From contig JAKOON010000007.1 in the NCBI GenBank assembly GCA_022577435.1, positions 13,796,426 to 13,860,425 of the forward strand: a stretch of 64,000 bases of DNA, in the 5' to 3' direction. A program made the position numbers and the translations under genes. Source of the DNA: Embiotoca jacksoni. Taxonomy: Eukaryota; Chordata; Actinopteri; Embiotocidae. Each line of letters starts with the position of its first letter. Position 1 is the stretch's first letter. Of the stretch, positions 25,514-37,969 are shown piece by piece. Below the pieces are notes generated by a model, which saw only the letters and a program-made list of their open reading frames with translations, searched no databases and had not been told where the DNA came from.

Positions 25514-26370
25514 TCCATCCATCCATCCATCATCTTCCACTTATCCAGGGTCGTGCCGCAGTGGCAGCAGGCCAGGCAAGCTGACCCAGACTTCCCTCTC
25601 CCCCGCATCATTTTCTAGCTCATCCTGGGGGATCCCGAGGCGTTCCCAGGCCAGCTGGGAGATATAATCCCTTGCGAGGGTAAAGAGTTGGTCCACTGTT
25701 CCACGAAGAGGACAGACTCCGCACTGCTCCTCTTGAATCTAAGGTTCGACAAACGGTCGGAGCCTCCTTTCCAGCACCCTGGCATAAGCTTTGCCCCAAT
25801 AGTTGGATCACACTCTCCGGTCCCCTTTTTTGAAAATGGGACCCATCACCCCGGTCTGCCAGTTCATGGGTACTGTTCCCGTCCCCCATGCGACATTGAA
25901 GAGGCGTGTGAGCCAAGACAGTCCAGCAATGTCCAGCGCCTTCACCATCTCAGGATGGATCTCATCCACCCCCGGCGCCTTGCTACCGAGGAGCTTTTTG
26001 ATTACCTCAGAGGCCTCTGCTAGGGATATGGGTGCAAACTGCTGTTCGGTGCATAAGCACAAACAACAGTCAGAGCCTTCCTCCCCGCAACCTAAGACGC
26101 ATGGAGGCGACCCGCTCGTTCTCACGCCTCTCACCCTGGGCAACTCCAGAAAAGGATAAAGTCCAGCCCCTCTCCAGGAGCTTGGTTCCAGAGCCAGTGC
26201 TGTGCGTGGAGGTGAGCCCAACTATATCTAGCTGGTACCACTCCACCTACCGCACCAGCTCCGGCTCTTTCCCTGCTAGCGAGGAGACGTTCCAAGTCCC
26301 TAGAGCTAGTCCGTACTGCCGGCGATCGGCCAAAAACGATGCTATGAGAGAGGTGGAAGCGCATTCACAT
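25514..26370 (-). mobile_element. Rex3 (RTE-clade LINE), internally deleted
   Basis: On the minus strand the frame 26221-25808 contains a clear N-terminal reverse transcriptase segment: KKLLGSKAPGVDEIHPEM, then GLSWLTRLFNVAW, then NWQTGV and PIFKKGDRR. The DNA 'tggcagaccggggtgatgg' corresponds closely to the conserved Rex3 stretch encoding WQTGV. After a frame break at about 25808 the reading continues as KAYARVLERRL-like sequence. Near 25675 it jumps to the extreme C-terminus (YISQLAWERLGIPQDEL-like wording). Most of the catalytic palm, including the expected FADD-type motif, is therefore deleted. The 3' end is a (GGAT)n tail, seen on the + strand as (ATCC)n at 25514-25530, as usual for Rex3. 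The element is dead and 5'-truncated at about 26370. Confidence 0.85.
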
Positions 26371-27208
26371 CAGGAAAGTTGTGTGCTGAAACTGGTTATA
26401 TAACTAAGTAAAGCCGACACCATTCTTGTCCATTCAGGTTTTTTTTTTATAGAACACTTTTACACAATATGAATTGACCAAAGTGCTGCACTACATCAAA
26501 CAAAATTGAAACAAATTAGACAGGCTGGAAATAATTAAGCCCTAAAAATGATTAAACAATACAGTAAAATTAAAAGAAATGAAAGAAAATATTAAGCCAA
26601 AGCAACACACAAGGACATACATGTGCAGTAATTAATAGTGAAAAAAGGAATGAAATTAAAATTGGGCCTAATTTGAAAATGCCAGTTAGAAATAAATGTT
26701 CAAGATTTGAATACTGAAGAGGGGAGCTGCAGACTCATGTGATACATTCTCATTGTCACATTGTTTTATACATTATTCTCATACAAATAGCCATTATTTG
26801 TTCAATAAAACATGGAAATATGCTAAGTGTAGTATATCATAATGGGCAATACTTCAGGAAAAACATATTTGGATAAATTATTTTAAAATGTAGATGGTTG
26901 GTTTGGGATGCAAACCAAAACAATAGCACTCTGAGCATGAATTGGCAACTTTCCCTTATGTTAAAATACTGTATGAAACCACATTTTTGGTTCAGTGTCA
27001 GTGACGCAATGAATCAACTGAGGGTTTGATGATTAGTGACAAGGATATGATCTTTGGGTTGAGCTTTGCTACGGAGTTGTTCATGTGTGCATTATTAAAT
27101 AATAATAATAATAATAATAATATGGTTTTTAGTAGGTTTTTGACTTGTGCTCGAACATAACTTTCTGTGGCTTGAAGCCTTTGTGATGATTACAAATATG
27201 AACAGACA
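26371..27208. other. Non-coding stretch
   Basis: AT-rich intergenic sequence between Rex3 and the gypsy element. It contains an (AAT)n microsatellite at 27097-27122; nothing else was recognised. Confidence 0.45.
27097..27122. repeat. (AAT)n microsatellite
   Basis: About eight AAT units in a row. Confidence 0.9.
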
Positions 27209-27601
27209 GGGTGTGTCAGGATCCCTGTGTGTCCCTTTGTTCTCCCTTATCTCCTCTTTCTCATGTTCCTGTCTCTATCCCCTGTTTGTTTTGGTCTGTC
27301 ATGTGTTCTTGTTTTGATCTGTGTTTGGAGGGTGTGGACTCGTCCACCTGCCCGCCTCCAGACACCTCCCATTATCACCTGATCAGGTTGGCATAGCTGT
27401 CTCTCGTTCCAGTAATCACCACCTGGCAGTATATGAACCCCGGTCCTGCACTCCACCTGCGTCAGTCCATACTATAACCTCACCTGGTACTATGCTGCGG
27501 TTCTGTAAATCAAGTTTGCATAGTTTGAAATTCCGGTTCTGTCTGTCCTCCGCCTGCCACAGTTTCTACCAGCGTGTCTGCCTGTCTGTGATCCTGTGAT
27601 C

Positions 27602-28410
27602 ACGGGTACCACACAGTTGATCCTGTGTGCCTCACCCGAGACTCCTTTGGTTCTCGGACACCCCTGGCTTGCGAAACATAACCCCCAAATTGACTGGGCG
27701 GGAGGAAGAATCACAGGTTGGAGCGGCTCCTGTCACCCTCGCTGTCTTCGCTCTGCTCGCCCCCCAGTGGACGCCTTTCCCGAAGCTCCAGCATCTACTC
27801 AGAACCTCGCTATGGTACCTCAGCAATATCAGGACCTCAAGGAGGTGTTCAGTGAGGAATGCGCTCTATCTCTTCCCCCCCACAGACCTTATGACTGCCC
27901 CATAGACTTGCTTCCCATTACTACGTTTACCTCCAGCCGCCGATATAGCCTCTCCAAGCCTGAACGGGCGTCGATGGAGAAGTATATCACGGACTCCTTG
28001 TCTGCTGGAGTCATTCGTCCGTCCTCGTCCCCTCTCAGAGCTGGATTTTTTTTTTTTGTCTAAGAAAGACAAAAGTCTTCGCCCCTGCATTGACTACCGT
28101 GGACTGAACAGTATAACGGTTAGGAACAAATATCCCCTTCCTCTGATCAACTCTGCTTTCGAACCCCTGTCGATTGCTACGATATTCACCAAGTTGGATC
28201 TCCACAACGCCTACCATCTCGTCCGCATTCGGGAGGGAAACGAGTGGAAGACTGCTTTTAATACTCCACTTGGATATTTCGAATACATGGTTATGCCCTT
28301 TGGATTAACCAACGCTCCGGCAGTTTTTCAGGCGCTGGTGAATAACGTCCTCTGCGATTTTTTTTTTAGATCGCTTTGTGTTTGTTTATCTCGACGATAT
28401 CCTGATCTAC
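27602..28410 (+). pseudogene. Gypsy pol fragment (protease end to RT), frameshifted
   Basis: The open frame to 28063 carries LVLGHPWLAKHNPQIDW, the conserved end of the gypsy protease region, then a linker and the start of reverse transcriptase (YDCPIDLLP, SAGVIRPSSSPL). At a T tract near 28047-28059 the frame shifts, and the next frame (28056-28451) continues with RPCIDYRGLN, TKLDLHNAYHLVRI and FGLTNAPAVFQ, which are RT fingers and palm motifs. A second T tract at about 28359-28368 shifts the frame again. The catalytic YLDDILIY is readable at 28387-28410 in the new frame, followed at once by a TAA and the LTR. RNase H and integrase are absent. The reading is clearly non-functional. Confidence 0.88.
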
Positions 28411-28552
28411 TAAACTATATTCTCGCCTGGTACTACGCTGCGGTTCCGTAAGTCAAGTTTGCATAGTTTGCAATTCCGGTTCTGACTCTCCTGTCTGTCC
28501 TCCACCTGCCGCAGTTCCGAGCAGCGTGTCTGCTTGTCTGTGATCCTGTGAT

Positions 28553-28735
28553 CCTGCCTGCTGTCCTGTGTCGGCCCACGGGTGTCACGCAGTCGATCCT
28601 GCCAGCTGTCCGGTGTCGGACCACGGGTGCCACACCATCGATCCAGTCTGTTGTCCTGTTTTGGGCCGCGGGTGCCACACAGTCGAGCTTCCCTGACAGG
28701 CTGTATTATTCCAAGGGAACCATACAGTCAACCTA
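28553..28735 (+). repeat. 45-bp tandem repeat inside the 3' LTR
   Basis: Four units of about 45 bp begin at 28553, 28598, 28643 and 28685 or nearby. They share GATCC at the start, a central 'ctgtcctgtgtcgg'-type block and a 'cacgggtgccacacagtc'-type end. The last unit is the most diverged. The same end wording occurs at the 5' LTR/pol junction near 27600. Confidence 0.7.
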
Positions 28736-28835
28736 CCGAATAACCTGTTGTTTGGAAAGAAACCTTCTTACCGAGAATCCAACTGTTGTCCGTGCTGCAT
28801 TTGGGTCAACTCTCACCACAGACCTTGACAGGGTG

Positions 28836-31800
28836 TAATCAGGGTGTAATGGACTGGCACCCAGGGGTTAAGACTAAATTGATGGAGGGCCACCCACAGA
28901 CAATGGCAAAATAAACTTTATTCTAACATGAAGCAGATAATAGCCAAAAAGAGCAAGCTAGGAGGGAAAGCAAGAAAAAATAAGGAAATAACAAAAAGTT
29001 CTTGTTAAAATAATTTATAAAAAATAGCAAATTAGGTGCATCAATGTGAGTGCATTGGTTTGTAAAGATGGTAGACTCCTTAAAATGAATCGATACCAAG
29101 TTAAGCAAATTAAGATGTTTTATTGCCATAACAGTGTAAACTACCTTGAATAGTTTTCATTCTTCTAGTGATGCGTCCCATTGGTGAAAAAGAGGCCGTG
29201 CAGCAGGACAGTACCTGAACTTTTTATACTTGCAGCAACTATAAAACATCATGACTGTAGGCTATACAGTAGTATAGAGGCTGAATTACAGAACAACATT
29301 AGAGTCTAAATTGTAAATAGGTTTATCTTGAGGGAAGAAAAATCCCCTCCGATTCAGAATGTATTCACAAGGTCTGCGAAGGGTCTCGGGGTCAAGCTCA
29401 GTTGTAATAATGGTTCTGTTGTAATTTTAAGTTTTCAATAATGTGCGAACTCACGGGATGTCGTTACCATCTCGTGTCCTGCTCCAGATCACATCACACT
29501 AACAATATTTCAAAGTAAATGACTACAGCGTTAGTGTTAATGATCCCTGTATGTAAATGACCCATTTTACATCTTTGCATCTCATCTCTTTGTTTTTCCA
29601 CACACCCCATGCTCATCAGTAGCAATGACCATGAGACTTCCCACAGTGAGGAAAAATCTGGGCATGTTTAGGAACTCCGCTGTCAGTGTTGAAAGGTATC
29701 TTACCAGGGGGTCTTTCTAATTAAACTCGTGCCTAAACCAAGGCTGTGGGAGATGGGGCATCTGCTATGCAAAGTGATTTGAAATCCTCCTGCTGCTCAT
29801 GTGCAAAACTTTTCATCTGGCCTCCATCGAAGGAGGAGGTTTGGGAAAATGCCTTTATTTTTCATAATCCCCCCTCTCTCTCCCATACCTTATCCATATT
29901 TCATGAAGGGCTCTGGAGGTATGAAATTGTCTGAAACTAATCCACTACTGGATATTTAGTCCCAGATTAAAATCACCCGCCTCACTGCTTCATAATTCTG
30001 TTCCTATTGATTGCTGGGTCCAAATATAAGTCAAGGATGTACAGAATTTTTTTTCCTGGGACTTTCTGAAATTGTGCCGGCGCAGCTTCTGTGCACTGAC
30101 TCCATGTAAATGTTGCTTTCCTCAGTGAGCATTTGTCAAGCTTTTGCAACTCAGCACTGCACTTGGTTTGTTTAGGCTCACAGTTTAAGCTTGTTGTAAA
30201 CCCCCATGACTAAAAAGGCACATCTGCACATGCAGCACAATTAAAAAAAAACACTCCCCAAAGATCAAGATAGACAGCTGGAGATACTTGGGCTTGGAGT
30301 CCTTACTATTTTTAAAGATAGAAAAAGGATTGTGTGAGTATTATGACATGTTCATGACACCCAGGAGCAGATCATTCCATTCTTGCCTGAAGTGAAAGTG
30401 CACGTCTTTCCCCGTTAGGCTGTAGAATAGGCATGTCTGTTAACGTCAAATCTACATAAATTGTATCCAACATCAATAGGTACACTGAGTGTGTTTTGAT
30501 ACTGGTATATACATTTTTCAGCTGCATATTTCCCATTTTTTGCCCAAACTGTGTGTCACTGCCATTTGGTCCAATTGTCATATCAGGCTGGCGACAGTGC
30601 CACAGCCTGAAATCAGCACAGACAGAGCCAAGGTGAAAAGAAGAGACCCGAGTTGTGCTCACAAAAAAACACAAAGCAGCAAAAGTGTTCCTGCGATAGA
30701 TAAGCCTACAGTAATTCAATTTTGTATCTTATTGTTAAGACATCCCCTGAAAAGACCAAAACTACAAAAGTCTGTTTCTCTTTCTGAATTATCTTTCTTG
30801 TCTGTTGCATAAACACGGCGCATGTGGTAATTTTCAGAAACAGCAGGGCACTGTCGTTTTATTAACATTAATCCATGTTGGAGTAAATGGTTTGGGACTA
30901 TTTTCAGCTGCAGAATAATTTGGTGCTTTAAGGAGTATTAACGGTAACAAATGTAATGTAATGGCAAAACATGTCATCCTGACAAACAGTGGGGTCATTT
31001 GTGTGTTTTTAGTAGTTGTTTTGGACAATGGCTCTCTATGGCTCTAAAGGGATAAGATACATCTGGCACTGGCTACAGAAGCAATACTTTTTCAGAGCAA
31101 AATCCTTCATTGTTCGAGCATTTGTTTGGTATTTGTTTGTTTTTAAGTAACATTAATATTTGGAACAGAAAACCACGGTGTCTGTTAGGCTGCCATCAGT
31201 AAGAGATTAGCTAACTGTAAGCTTGATAGCCTACCAACACTTGAACATTTAGGTTGGCAAAGGTTTCAGCTGACCGTAGTCTTGTTGTAATACTTTTAGA
31301 CACAAAGTTACATCTTTAGAAAGGGACCTTAGAATATAAATAACAAGGAAACAATTAGCATACATTTCCTTAGTGGTCTGTAAAAGCCATATTGATTTGT
31401 GTGTGTGTTAATTGACCGTTCCTCTTGCTACAGTGTGAAAGTGAATGGGAAGCGATGCACAGAGGCGTGAGTAATATGATAACTGGAGGTATTATTTGAC
31501 CTGTTCGCACATTTCAAACCTGTACTCCTCATGAATGCTGAAAATACTGTCATGTCAGTGAGAAGTATATCTCCTCAAAATGTAATGTTTACATGATGTT
31601 TGCACAGAGCTCGCTGGGGAAAAACACGGGTGCGCCTACTCAAGGCTGCATATTTGAGCCCTCTCAGATTTCTGCTGGTGCTGTTTTTCCTCCACGGTGC
31701 TCTCCAACACACCATTTGAGACTCAATTGTCAGAAAGCTAAAGATGGAGATGTGTTGATGCATGCCTGCCAAAAAGTCACAGCCCAACTGTTCAGTGCCA

Positions 31801-32700
31801 AAAGCCACACGGGCGTGGCAGGTGAGAAAGTAAATGAAACTCCAAAACTCTGCAGGAGAACGAGAGGGTGGGGGGGAAATAAGCAGTGATGAAAGTAAAA
31901 TAAAACTTTGAGTTGAAAACCAGTTCAAGTTGAAAGACATGGATTTATATACTTTTAAAAAAAAAATAGGGCAATAAAATGAATTAAAACTCAAATAATA
32001 CATTTAACAAAACCACATGATAAATGTTGGATAACATTTTCACGGAACAATAACAGGCTCCATGTAATTGAATGTACACGCCAAAATTGAAATTCTGCAA
32101 CAACAACAACAAAAACCATTAGCTTATCTTTGTCTGCATGGAAAAAAGTGAGGCACTTTCATGCGCACTTGATTAATTATGGAAATAAGTGTTTGTTTTC
32201 TCTGACTCTTTGGTGCTGTAATGTGGCTGCAGATTGATTTTCAGCGGGCGCTAGCTAGAGTATCATGTAGTGTGTAGTACAAGCCTTCTTGTCTCCAAAG
32301 ATTTTTCCATCTATGAAGAGTCTGGCAAGTAAACAAAAGAACAGGTGGCTGGCGACAGAGGCAGTGTAATAATACCACATCCACAGTACATGGATGCACG
32401 TCTGTTTGTTTTTCTGAGCTCTCATGTCTCTGACTGTGAGCATCAGCCTAATGAATGTTTAGTCATCTCCTAGACTTCAAAAACATCTGGAAGCTTTAAC
32501 AATTGTGCTCATACTGTAGTCATGAACTCTGTTTTATTTTTCTGTTTTTGTTCCTCCAGATTTGGTTGAATGGTCACTCAGCAGCTGCACATCTGTTTCC
32601 CTTTTTTTCAGAGTGCGTCACCAGTTTCAAATGGGTAAAGGGTCAATTTGACTTTCAGATGTTGCCTTTATATTTTGCTGTTGGATGAGTCACAGAAATG
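28836..32700. other. Non-coding stretch, nothing recognised
   Basis: About 3.9 kb of intergenic DNA. The largest frames (30372-30719, 30489-30812, 31575-32003) overlap one another on opposite strands and show no domains. No repeat family was recognised with confidence. Confidence 0.45.
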
Positions 32701-32707
32701 GGGTTTA

Positions 32708-33805
32708 ATCATAGACTGTATATATAAAAAATTTTTTAAAAAAAGAGCGTAGCCTGTGTGACATTACCAAAAGCTTTCCTGAAGAGTGGTGTTGAAGCTT
32801 AGTTCCAGGTAGCTCTGGCCATCGCCATCTCAGCAGTGCCTGACTCTTCCTTTCTTCCAACTAATCAAAACTGGGCAAAGATGTGGTATGTGAGGGAGCT
32901 GAGGCAGGCTGAAAGAAGCTGAAACCTGCAGGCAGCTAGCCGGCTGTGATGGCACCCACCTGTCACACAAAGCAGCCCATCCTTTGTTTATGCATAATTT
33001 CAAACATTTTACACTTTTTTGTTTTTTTATTTGCAGATTGTATATCCTTTAGAAATATTTTTGGTGGTTTTAAGTATCAAAGACCATCTCAGCATAGTTT
33101 TACATCTCTTCTCTTAAGCTTCTTTCTTGAGCTTGACCAAGAACAGACTGTTTTGTGTCTGCATCTCAAAGGCACAGCAATATCAGTGACCCTCTCTTCT
33201 GATTGACTTTTTTGATTGACACATGCCTAGGCCCATCACAGGTTTTCTTTGGTCTTGTAGCTTGCTAGTTCTGGGACAGAATGACCACTTAGTGTTTTCT
33301 TCCACATAAAAGCTTGGACAGTGGGTCATGCTGAGGATGGACATATGACGTGAGTTTGTGACATCACAAATTTATGGACATCTAAACATCTTGTCCAAAC
33401 AGCGCAGTTGCTAAACACTGGCTGTGTACATTTTTCTGTGGACTGAACATTTTGACACTGTCACAGTATTTTTAGAACATCAATACCTTCTTTATAATTT
33501 AGAATAAGAACAGAAATCTGAATTTATAAAGTATAATATAAGATTTTGAAGCTTTAATACCATTTAAAGGGGCGGGTTATATAAAAATCCCCTCCCGTAC
33601 AGTTGTCATGAACAAGGAAATTATTTATAGAGACCAAAATTGTGACTTATAATGGGCTGTAAATAGGTTTATTTTTTTCTTTAAAGTTTGGCCGTTTAGC
33701 ATTGGGGTCTTCGTGGATTGACCCGCTTTTAGAGCCAGCCTCAAATGTCCATTTAAGAAACTGCAGTTTATGGCACTTTTGTGTTGGTTTCATGTTGCAG
33801 CCCTG
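32708..33805 (+). repeat. Dispersed fish repeat in two recognisable pieces
   Basis: The left piece (about 32708-32850) has 'catagactgtatatat' and 'gccatcgccatctcagcagt' wording. The right piece (about 33565-33805) has 'gggctgtaaataggttta', 'cattggggtcttcgtggatt', 'gacccgcttttagagccagc', 'ctcaaatgtccatttaagaa' and 'ctgcagtttatggcactttt'. Both are landmarks of the two ends of one widespread teleost repeat. About 0.7 kb between them is not recognisable and may be an insertion or diverged interior. Confidence 0.6.
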
Positions 33806-33849
33806 AAGTTTTCCAGATGGATATAATGTGTCATCCAGTGAACTTCAGA

Positions 33850-34030
33850 GTTGCATGTAGGCAGATTTTTAGATGGTGGATTTTGATGGTGAACATGGAA
33901 GACTAAATATTATGCCTGCTATATACCAGCATGTTAGCATTGTCATTGTGAGTATGTTGTGCTGATATCAGCAGTTTAGCCAGTCAGTTGACCAAAACAC
34001 TGCTGTGCTGAAATACAGTCTTAGTCTTGT
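33850..34030 (+). repeat. Dispersed fish repeat, 3' part
   Basis: 'Gatggtgaacatgg', 'atgcctgctatataccagca', 'tgttagcattgtcattgtga' and 'cactgctgtgctgaaataca' match the second half of the family whose first half is seen at 5940-6500. It is truncated at both ends and diverged. Confidence 0.65.
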
Positions 34031-37000
34031 TATTAGATACTGATAAATCTATCGGCTAACTATTTCTCCATGTCTTTAATCGATATACCAAACTCTAAGG
34101 GAACCTTCTTATGATACTAAATTAATATCTAATTATCATATCTGAGATTCTAGAAAGAAAGTGGGCCATGTTTCCGAAAGTTGAACACTTTTAAACATAA
34201 TGTAAGAATACCATAAAACAGTGTAGAGATTTTAATCCCATGTTGTAATTAGACACGTTGATCTTTTTAGTAGTGTTCTCATGTACTTACAAGAATCTAA
34301 GTTACAAGCTGAAACAACAAGGACCCATTTACTGAAGACACTTACCCTGAATCTGAGTGTGCTGCTGGTGTAATGATGATACTTGAGCAACACAACAACT
34401 GTAAATCCAGGCAAGATCATAAGTTGCTTCTCATATTAGGTCAAGTTTGTGGGTCAACCATTTATACAACTCACGGCAAAACACATCAGAGCCAAAATAG
34501 ATCTTGTTTGCTGGCAAGTCACTTCACTTTATGCTCATTCATTGTAAATGTGAAGCATAGCAGAGCTGATTAGCATAAGACGCATTACAGAGCATATTTC
34601 TTGGCTGTGCTGGTGAAGTCATCCAGTAATGACCGAACTCAAATATTCCAGAGGCTCCGAGCTGCTGCAGCACATTGAAGTCAGATTGGAGAGCAAATCC
34701 CAGGAGTTTGTGTCCAATAATAACACTTGCTGTGAAAATGCCTTTGCCATGTTGCATTAAGCTACTGTATAGCATGTGGTACACTCTTGTTTATTCCCAG
34801 AAGAGGAATATTTTTAATGAAACCCCAAGTGATGACTTCCAATTTTTTTTGAGACCAGTCATTTTACCTTGATATCGGAGATTCCCCAGACGATTATGAG
34901 CCCATACTTTGCTGAAAATATTACACTTCCCCTGCCACCAGATTTGAAGGGGAAAAGCTCATCTGAATTTGAAAAGCCGTGTCTTGTGAGAACAGAATTC
35001 CCAGGTGTGATGAGTTTGCCCTGGAATTCAGATTTATCAGGTTCTACTTCGAACACAGCTCATACCACAGAGGGAGCGAGGATCATTTGGCAAATGGTGA
35101 GAACAGGAAGCAATTTCATTGAATTGTAAAACAACTCTTAAATCTCACCAAATGAAAAAGAAACAGATGGAAGTCAAAAATCTCTTTGACGGATCTTGAA
35201 AGGAGCCTTGACAGCCCCCACCCTTCATGTTTGTTGGTAAAATTCAGATTTATTCAGTAAGTACTTCAATAATACAGTAAAACAGCAATAAACAATCCAT
35301 GGATTTCATGACAAATTTTAATTTCTTTTTGCGCATTGTCAGTATAAATGTACAGCCAAGTTAAGCAGAAAAATGCCAGAAAACATACACACATCCCGGA
35401 GCTTTCCTGTAAAATGTCTGCAGCTGTAAATGCACTGTAGCTCATTTTCAGTTTGTTTCGACAGAAATGTCAGTGCATGCCCTGAAAAATGTTCTAAGAT
35501 AGGAATTATAAGGCCTTAAATTGAAGGAACTTTCACAGGCTGCAGTTTGAATTTCTGAAAGGATATTCATGGTTATTTTCTACCTGAATGTAATGTTCTT
35601 ATTTTTACAAAGTGTGGCAGCATAAGTAACAGAAAATTCCCTGTCAGCAGCAGATTTAAAATCTAAACTTAAAGCACTTCTGCATACTGTATATATAAAT
35701 AAGGCACTTTTACACACTATATATGTATTGTATGTAATTAGCTGCTACAGTTTGTTTATGGCTGATTCTGATTAAATTCTGTTGGGTTTTGTTGTGGGCA
35801 GAAAACATGAGGAAGCAACAAAATGTTAAAAGTGAAAACATTTGAGAGCACCGCAGTGGAGTCATTGAGTTGAAAGGACACGTTTTCAGTGTGTTTTGGG
35901 TTCAGTTGTTGTTTGTACTGGCCCCTCAGGGTGTGTATTGGAGAGCAGTTCTGCCAGTAAACTGGAGGTATGTAAAGCGTAGCAGTTTTGCAATTATGAC
36001 ATGTTGACTACAATTATTTTTTGTAGTGGTGAAAACTAGGAGGGAAAAAGGCAAGAATAACAACAAATAGAATAGATGAGAAAGATTAATTCAGGGATGG
36101 ACTAGAAATGATAATGGGCTTTTTCACTTTATTGTATTTGTAGTGTAGCTGTGGTTTATTTTAATAGCAGAAACATTCAACAGTCAGAGATCAGCAGTCA
36201 GAATATGTTGAATATGTTTAACAGACTGAGGAAGAGATGTGATAGTTAAGACCCCTGCTGTCCCCAAAGTTGGAGGCTCACATCTTCGCTGTGGGCTTAT
36301 TAAATCCAACTCCAGGACACTGTTGTGGTTTTAGGGTTTTCAAGATCTTAGATGAATGTTTGTGTCCAAACAAACAATCCAAAGAATCCCTAACTTAACT
36401 CTGAGCCAAACACAAAGGTCAGTGCGGAGCTGCAAAATACAAGAGTCAAACCTCACACCAGAGAACAATCTACATTAGAGCTGATTGTATTTACACAATA
36501 AGTCAGAGAGTTGTGAACTGCAGACACAATCTGATTCTCCACCAATGTGTGACCCTCGTTCTTGGGTTTTTCATGAATCTGTTGTGGACAATAATATAAA
36601 TGTGAAACTCAAGGAAAGCACCGTGAAAATGATTTTAATTTATCATCTTGTGCTGTTAATTAATAGTCCTTTTTCACTGCAGACATTTTGACTTGTCATT
36701 GTAGGGAAAGCACACATGGAATTAATGATGGCCCAGTTCCATTAAGAGTCCCAGTAAACCATTACAGTGACCCAGTATGCACAACAGCAGGACCCCTGCT
36801 AAATGGAACGCAGACATTATTAATACACCTGTGTTTTCACTGTGGGAAGTCAGAATAACAGCCCTGAAAAATGTCCTCTTTCATGCAAATGGCCTCAGCT
36901 GCATTCATCAGCAGGCTCTTTGACAGATCAGACTGAGGTTTAATGATTCTTCTAAATAAATAATACCACATAAATACCATAAATACCACATGATTAATAT

Positions 37001-37969
37001 CAGCATTTTATAAAAAATTTACTTTACCAGGTCTCTTTAAAGCAAACTGTTTTACTTTTCATTTTCTCAAGTTACACAGGCATATGATTGTATTATTTAT
37101 AAATGATCGTTATGACTTCAATAAGAAAGCAAATTTAAATGTTATTTGGCATTTAACTAAAAGGATATTAAGTCAAACTAAAGAATACTAACTACACAGC
37201 AGTCATAGAGACATATCTTGATTCATCCAGAACAAACACTGTATAGTATAACACTGACAGTTTGAAATTGCATTATAGTCTTAATTATATAATACAGTGG
37301 GGTTGCTATTACTCTTAAACGGTTAGAAGAATGGTTGCAGAGCCTTGTGTTTTTTTAAGGACTTCTTCCAGGCTTGTTTAGAATCTAAAAAGATGCAATC
37401 AGAACGCTCTAAAAGAGACAGTGTGCACTCATACCCTCAGGTAATTGAAGAAATCTCAGAAATCCCCTGCAATCTTTATAATTTGTGTCATAATTAACAG
37501 AATAGACTCAGTTTTATTGCTGTAGTTACTTAAAACCTGAATAAGGGAACACTTACAGCTAAATGGAAAACACCAAACTGTGCGATGCCACAATGCATTG
37601 GAGGGTTTTTTCTATTCGTGTTTTAAGGCAGGGGGCTTTACATTCAACTCACAGCTTGGTGTAGTAACTGACTAAAAGTCCAGTGTTTTTGTTCAGACAA
37701 ATCATTCCTGGTTCGTACTGTCAAAAGCAAAACCGCCTGAGGCCTGTTCACAAAAGCGATTTCGGAGCACGCGCCCATCGCAAATAGTGGCAGCATCCTG
37801 TTTTACAAATGATTATCACTCACAATTTGCTGGTTGTACAGTCCCTTGCAGGTTTATGCATGAGTCACAAGTGTGGTGTTTTATTTTGGTGAGTCAAAAG
37901 TGCCAAAATTAACACAAGCAATGATGATCCCATGTTGCAAATAACAGCTTACGTGTACCAAACCCCAGT
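34031..37969. other. Non-coding stretch, nothing recognised
   Basis: No coding, RNA or repeat assignment. The region at 34600-35100 is somewhat GC-richer and non-repetitive and could hold conserved non-coding sequence. A locally duplicated 'ataccac' motif occurs at 36963-36992. Confidence 0.45.

Larger units (their letters stand above)
27209..28835 (+). mobile_element. Gypsy-type LTR retrotransposon, deleted, with TSD
   Basis: The element runs from TGTCAGG at 27214 to TTGACA at 28830 and is flanked on both sides by the 5-bp direct repeat GGGTG (27209-27213 and 28831-28835), the target-site duplication typical of this class. The 5' LTR survives only in its left part (27214 to about 27600) and the 3' LTR only in its right part (28414-28830). 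The overlap of the two parts, 27471-27600 against 28414-28545, shows they are the same sequence. Between them is about 0.8 kb of pol. The implied full LTR is roughly 0.67 kb. A TATA-like word lies at about 27430. Gag, most of protease, RNase H and integrase are gone. Confidence 0.85.

Noticed and set aside
25688..26403. Plus-strand open frames over the Rex3 region
   Set aside because: Shadows of the minus-strand reverse transcriptase; no independent domain.
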